A DNA stretch of 64,000 bases from Mycoplasmopsis edwardii (lineage in GTDB: Bacteria > Bacillota_I > Bacilli_A > Mycoplasmatales > Metamycoplasmataceae). Below are positions 60,181 through 64,000 of the stretch, one piece after another. The stretch is from contig NZ_LS991951.1 of NCBI RefSeq assembly GCF_900476105.1, positions 310,001-374,000 on the forward strand. The letters run 5' to 3'. Under the pieces are notes generated by a model, which did no database searches, had not been told where the DNA came from, and saw nothing but the letters and a program-made list of their open reading frames with translations. The position numbers and the translations under genes are program-made. Numbering within the stretch: the first letter of the stretch is position 1; the number at the start of each line of letters is the position of its first letter.

Positions 60181-61722
60181 CTATTTCATTACTACCCATT
60201 TACCTGATTTGGTAGAGCCTTCTCTTTTAATTTTACCGTCTGCTCTTAGTTTTTTTATGTGATAACGAACCCCGTCAAAAGAAACATTTAAATGTTCTGC
60301 AATTTGTTTTGCTGTAATATTTGGCTCCACCATCATTAATTCAATAATTCTATTCGGTACAGATTTCTCAATTTTTATTTCTTGGGTAGTTTCTTGGGTA
60401 GTTTCTTGGGTAATACTACGATTAAACTCTTTCAAAAATTCTTCATTTATACCCATAACTGCGTTAGTATAGTTATCTTCTTCATTGTCCGGATAAAACT
60501 TAAGCTCAGGAGAAGCATTTTCTAATAGTGCATCTTTTGCGCGTCTTATTCCTGATCCGTAAGATTCTATCAAGTTTAATGAAAAGAACATATCTTTAAG
60601 TTCTTTGTTAAGATACTGCCTTCTATCAAAACTTCTATCCCTATTAAGAGCCTCGATAGTAACCGAAGTAAGTGGTCTATTATGGTTTACAAAAGAAATT
60701 CTATCCTTGTAAATATAGATTCCTACATATTCAGGAGTATCATATTATTTATGCAAAATAGCATTAGTAGCAAGTTCCTCAAATGCCGTAAAAGGATAGT
60801 TATATATAATCTTATGCTCAATTTTATCAGCTTCCCTTATAGTGTATGAAGTCATAATATTATCTTCAAAATATTTGCTGACTTGTTTTGCCTGTATCCA
60901 AACCGGTCCATCAAATCTTTTTGATTCCATTTTATCCGTTCCGTCAATTTCTCTTATGATTTCAACATGAGCATTTGGAATAAATTTATTTGGCGTTTCC
61001 GCAAACATCAGCACAGCAAAATTTTTAGCTCTATAACCACCATACTCACTTTCACTGACAAGTCCCATACTCTTTGCCATATCCAACTTAGACATTTCTC
61101 TAATATCTTTCTTTGCTCCTGTCTGAAGCAGATATTCTTTCATATATTCATAGCTTAAATCATCTATGGTAGCTGTATCATTGAGATTGGAACTAAAAGA
61201 AAAGTTTGCAAATTTCTTCAAAAGTTCAAATTCTTCGGTTGGGTTTGGTAGTCTTGAATCTCTGCCAACTCTGATATATCTTCCTGCCTTTAGCCTAATA
61301 TCTTTATCTCTTTCCGCCCTTTCACTTGTTTGAAACGGTCCGTTACTTCCGTTTTCTACTGCAACGACAATATAATATTCATTGTCAATTTTATCCGTAA
61401 TAATGTGATAGTTTATTTTAGGGTGGATATTGGAAAGCAGAGATTTTAATTCATTTTCGATACCTTCAATTTTAGATTCTTTTATACCTTCTATCGGTCT
61501 TTTAGGAATTGCCTTTTCTCCAGTTTCTTTATCATCAACTTCTTCAATTCCGACAAACAACAAACCTATCTCATTGTTCATATAGTTATTGGCAAAGGCA
61601 CAAGCAGTTTTTAGAATTTTATCTTTAAAATTTACCGATTTTTTATATTCGATAAAACTGCTTTCTATGTTTTGATTTTCAAGAATGTTATGAGCCATTC
61701 TCTTTATGTCTAAAAGCTGCAT
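60181..61722 (-). pseudogene. AlbA_2/HATPase transcriptional regulator, one nonsense codon, probably acquired
   Basis: A frame of 513 codons, starting at 61722 behind AAAAGGAGGTATT, with one internal TAA (60745-60747, where GAA is likely original: NAILHK-stop-YDTPEYVG). Domains: AlbA_2/Schlafen-like DNA-binding domain (about 15-150, SSFIEYKKSVNFKDKILKTA), a HATPase_c_4-like middle (about 300-430, FTAFEELATNA and NLIESYGSGIRRAKDAL), a short TQETTQETTQE linker, and a C-terminal winged helix (ITAKQIAEHLNVSFDGVRYH). Both Trp codons are TGG, none TGA, and the base content is visibly less AT-rich than its neighbours, pointing to recent transfer from a standard-code bacterium, probably a firmicute. 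It sits between two IS30 remnants. As written it would give a 325-residue fragment. This protein type regulates transcription or acts in mobile elements. Confidence 0.82.
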
Positions 61723-62019
61723 AATACCTCCTTTTCGAAAAAATATTCCAGTATATTATAGCACTTTTAGGACATTTTTTCCACTCCGAAATTAGTTGCC
61801 TCTTATGTGTAATAACATATATTTTGACCCTACATTAATCTCATATAATATAACCTATTTAACAGGAAAGTGGTATAAATTGTTTATGAAAATAACACAC
61901 AACTTATTTAAGTATAAAAATTGAACAAAATTTGAAATAAAAAACAACAATCTTTAAAATTGATTGCTGAAAATATTGAAAAATCCTTACCTTAGTTTAA
62001 TTATAGGGATTAGTTTATT
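61723..62019. other. Intergenic stretch upstream of the acquired regulator
   Basis: No gene recognised. Beyond the ribosome binding site there is a short patch with the GC level of the acquired gene (to about 61800), then normal AT-rich sequence; the change near 61800 may mark one edge of the transferred segment. Confidence 0.4.
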
Positions 62020-63432
62020 TACTGTGAATATTCTAAAAGTCATTTGCAAGAAAGCAATGAAAAACTGTAAAATAATTTTATTAAATTTTAGATGTACAAA
62101 AGGTATAGGAAAAAACTTTAAAAGTTTTCTTGGTACTTTTGCTTACTTTTATAAAAAGTAAGGCTTCCTTGATTGTAATCAAGGGTGGGAGGATTAAAAT
62201 AATCTAAGGTTGATTAATAATTTTTCTATAGTTATTTATTCATTCCATCATAAAATCAATTTCTTCTTGAGTATAACCATTAAGACTTTGACCTTCAGGA
62301 ATAAAATATCTTATTAATCTATGCATATTTTCGACGGAACTTTTTGCCATGAACTATATGGAAGACATTTAAACAGTCTTTCTTTAGGAATGATTTTGTG
62401 TAATAAAACATTTTCCTTACCATTATCAACAGTTAAGGTTTTAATGTTTAAACCAAACTTCTTAATCATATTATTTAAAGCTTGATGAATATATTTTGAA
62501 CCTCTTTTAGTTATTGTATCATATGATTTTTAGTTTGTATTTCTAACAAAGTTACTAAACACTTTTTATCATCAATTTTACCCATTACAGTGTCAAGTTC
62601 GTAATTATCCATTTCTGATCTATCATTAATATAATTTGGTCTTTTAGATATTTCTGTAGCATTATTCGATGTTACTAATTTAGTCTTTTTGGTTGTTTTC
62701 CTAATATATTTACCTTCTGATTTTCTGATTATATGCCCACAATCTAGGTAAAATGGTAAGGATTGCATATTTTTATACAACTCACTAACGTAAGGGTTAA
62801 AGCCAATGTGAAATTTTTTAAAAGAATTTACTAAAAACCTTACAGAAGTCTTTGGTATCTTTTTTTAATATTTCTTTTGATTTTGTATTTATTATATCTA
62901 TGTCTAATATCATTTCAATACTCTTTAAATGGTTCTCATTTTTCTGTAACTTAATATTTATGAGAAACAATCTTGAGTATCTATAATCCAATAAATGATC
63001 ATATATTTTAGAAAAATGAAGAATTTTAACCTTAGTGACTTTTTTAAAACAATTGTTACATTGAATTTTTTGATATTTTAATAAATCTTTAGAATATTTG
63101 ATAGTCATAAGAGTAATTTTGTTTTTTATTGTTTTCACATTTCTTTTTATTTTTTTGAGTCTTTTTTTCAATTGATATACCTTGACTAATTTTTAACAAA
63201 GTATGATAAATTGAATGAATATGCATTTGTTTTTTCTGTAAATTTCTGCTTATTTCTAATTTTCCTTTGAATTTCTAAATAGCATCAATATTTTCAGCAA
63301 TCTCATAATGGTATACTTATTTTCTTTTTTGATTGATCAAAAATACAAAGTTATTTTTCTAAATTTTTTATTCTAATATTAATTTATTCTCTTTTATTTC
63401 GTTATAATTATTTTATTGTACAAGATATATAA
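62020..63432 (-). mobile_element. IS30-family remnant, copy 3
   Basis: The best preserved copy. Frame 62818-63171 keeps the basic N-terminal part (KKRLKKIKRNVKTIKNKI) with a Cys-x-x-Cys (QCNNCFKKV), and 62511-62780 keeps a later segment (RPNYINDRSEMDNYELDTVM). Both end in stops or shifts, so no active transposase is made. Confidence 0.75.
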
Positions 63433-63437
63433 AAACA

Positions 63438-63472
63438 AAACCATATGCATGTTTAACATGCACATGGCTTTT
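63438..63472 (-). terminator. Palindromic hairpin, family member 4
   Basis: CCATATGCATGTTTAACATGCACATGG, a slightly changed member of the family, downstream of the second DUF4116 gene. Confidence 0.65.
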
Positions 63473-63496
63473 CTAATTAATATTTAATTTTCTGTC

Positions 63497-64000
63497 TTAA
63501 TTATTCTTTAATAAAAAATTGACTATTAACTCATTGTCTTTATATTTTTCTAAAAGTCATGATATAAATTCAGATGAGTATTTTTCTATATTATTTAAAA
63601 CGTATGTTACTGAACCTGGATTTATTTTTATTATTTCTTTAATAAATTCGTTATTATAGATAACTTTTTTAGAAGCGTATTCTAAAGCTAATGGATCAAT
63701 TTCAATAACTTTTAAAATAAATTCTTTATCATTTTTCAATTCATTCGAAGCGTATTTTAACGCTTTACCATTATTTTCAACAGCCTTTAAAACCACCTCT
63801 TTATCATTTTTTAGTTCATCTGAAGCATATTCTAATGCATAACCATAATTTCCAACAGCCTTTAAAACCACCTCTTTATCATTTTTTAGTTCATCTGAAG
63901 CGTATTCTAATGCATAACCATCGTTTCTAACAGCCTTTAAAACCACCTCTTTATCATTCTTTAACTCATCGGAAACGCATTGTAAAGATAATCCATTTTC
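63497..64000 (-). CDS. DUF4116 tandem-repeat protein, second copy, 5' end outside window
   Basis: At least 167 residues of C-terminal end: four to five units of the same 25-residue repeat as the gene at 56293-58365, then the same divergent last unit and cap (EYASKKVIYNNEFIKEIIKI). The last 60 residues differ from the first copy by only a few substitutions, whereas the repeats are freely reshuffled. It lies behind the third IS30 remnant in the same order as the first copy, so the whole unit was duplicated. Function unknown. Confidence 0.85.

Noticed and set aside
1..64000. tRNA or rRNA genes
   Set aside because: I looked for T-loop and acceptor patterns in the intergenic stretches and found none that fold; matches to GTTCAAATC-like strings were inside coding regions.

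Overview
The window is AT-rich DNA from a mollicute that reads UGA as tryptophan: nearly every real gene is cut into pieces by in-frame TGA codons under the standard code and becomes one long frame when TGA is read as Trp. Abundant lipoproteins with lipobox signal peptides, trypsin-like DUF31 lipoprotein proteases and an immunoglobulin-binding (MIB-type) protein point to a Mycoplasma/Mycoplasmopsis-like animal parasite. The species cannot be named from the sequence alone. No rRNA, tRNA or CRISPR array was seen. Layout: (1) 1-3592, minus strand, an ABC exporter-like operon (permease, ATPase, lipoprotein). (2) 3848-9979, a convergent pair: a DUF31 serine protease lipoprotein (MIP-like) and a MIB-like Ig-binding protein, with an IS3-family element inserted into the loop of their shared terminator. 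(3) 10103-13884, housekeeping genes obg and leuS, divergent. (4) 13925-17026, McrBC modification-dependent restriction, with mcrC frameshifted. (5) 17169-23370, an operon of a lipoprotein with a discoidin-like region and a 1652-residue DUF31 protease; then a small membrane protein. (6) 23969-25041, AT-rich decayed DNA, followed by an unrecognised 901-residue protein (25042-27747). (7) 27944-37474, two giant DUF31 protease lipoproteins (1622 and 1540 residues), tail to tail and clearly paralogous. (8) 37861-48787, a degenerate IS3 copy followed by a type I restriction-modification locus: hsdM-hsdS-hsdR on the minus strand (hsdR frameshifted), and on the plus strand a three-TRD hsdS cassette overlapping a tyrosine recombinase gene. 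Long inverted repeats lie between the cassette and the expressed hsdS, the layout of a DNA-inversion system that changes methylation specificity. (9) 49028-51278, a membrane protein and a DUF262/DUF1524 (GmrSD-like) protein, probably more defence. (10) 51753-54768, a decayed deoxynucleoside kinase and an NfeD/stomatin membrane operon. (11) 54820-64000, three diverged copies of a unit holding an IS30-like remnant and a palindromic terminator, two of them still followed by DUF4116 tandem-repeat genes; the middle one is followed instead by a gene that uses only TGG for Trp and looks recently acquired from a standard-code bacterium. How it fits together: the window pairs host-immunoglobulin evasion (four DUF31 proteases with intact catalytic triads and one MIB) with DNA defence (McrBC, phase-variable type I RM, DUF262). 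Two restriction nuclease genes, mcrC and hsdR, each carry an apparent one-base deletion in a six-base A/T run; this could be phase-off switching, decay or sequencing error. Coordinates were worked out by eye with TGA as Trp.
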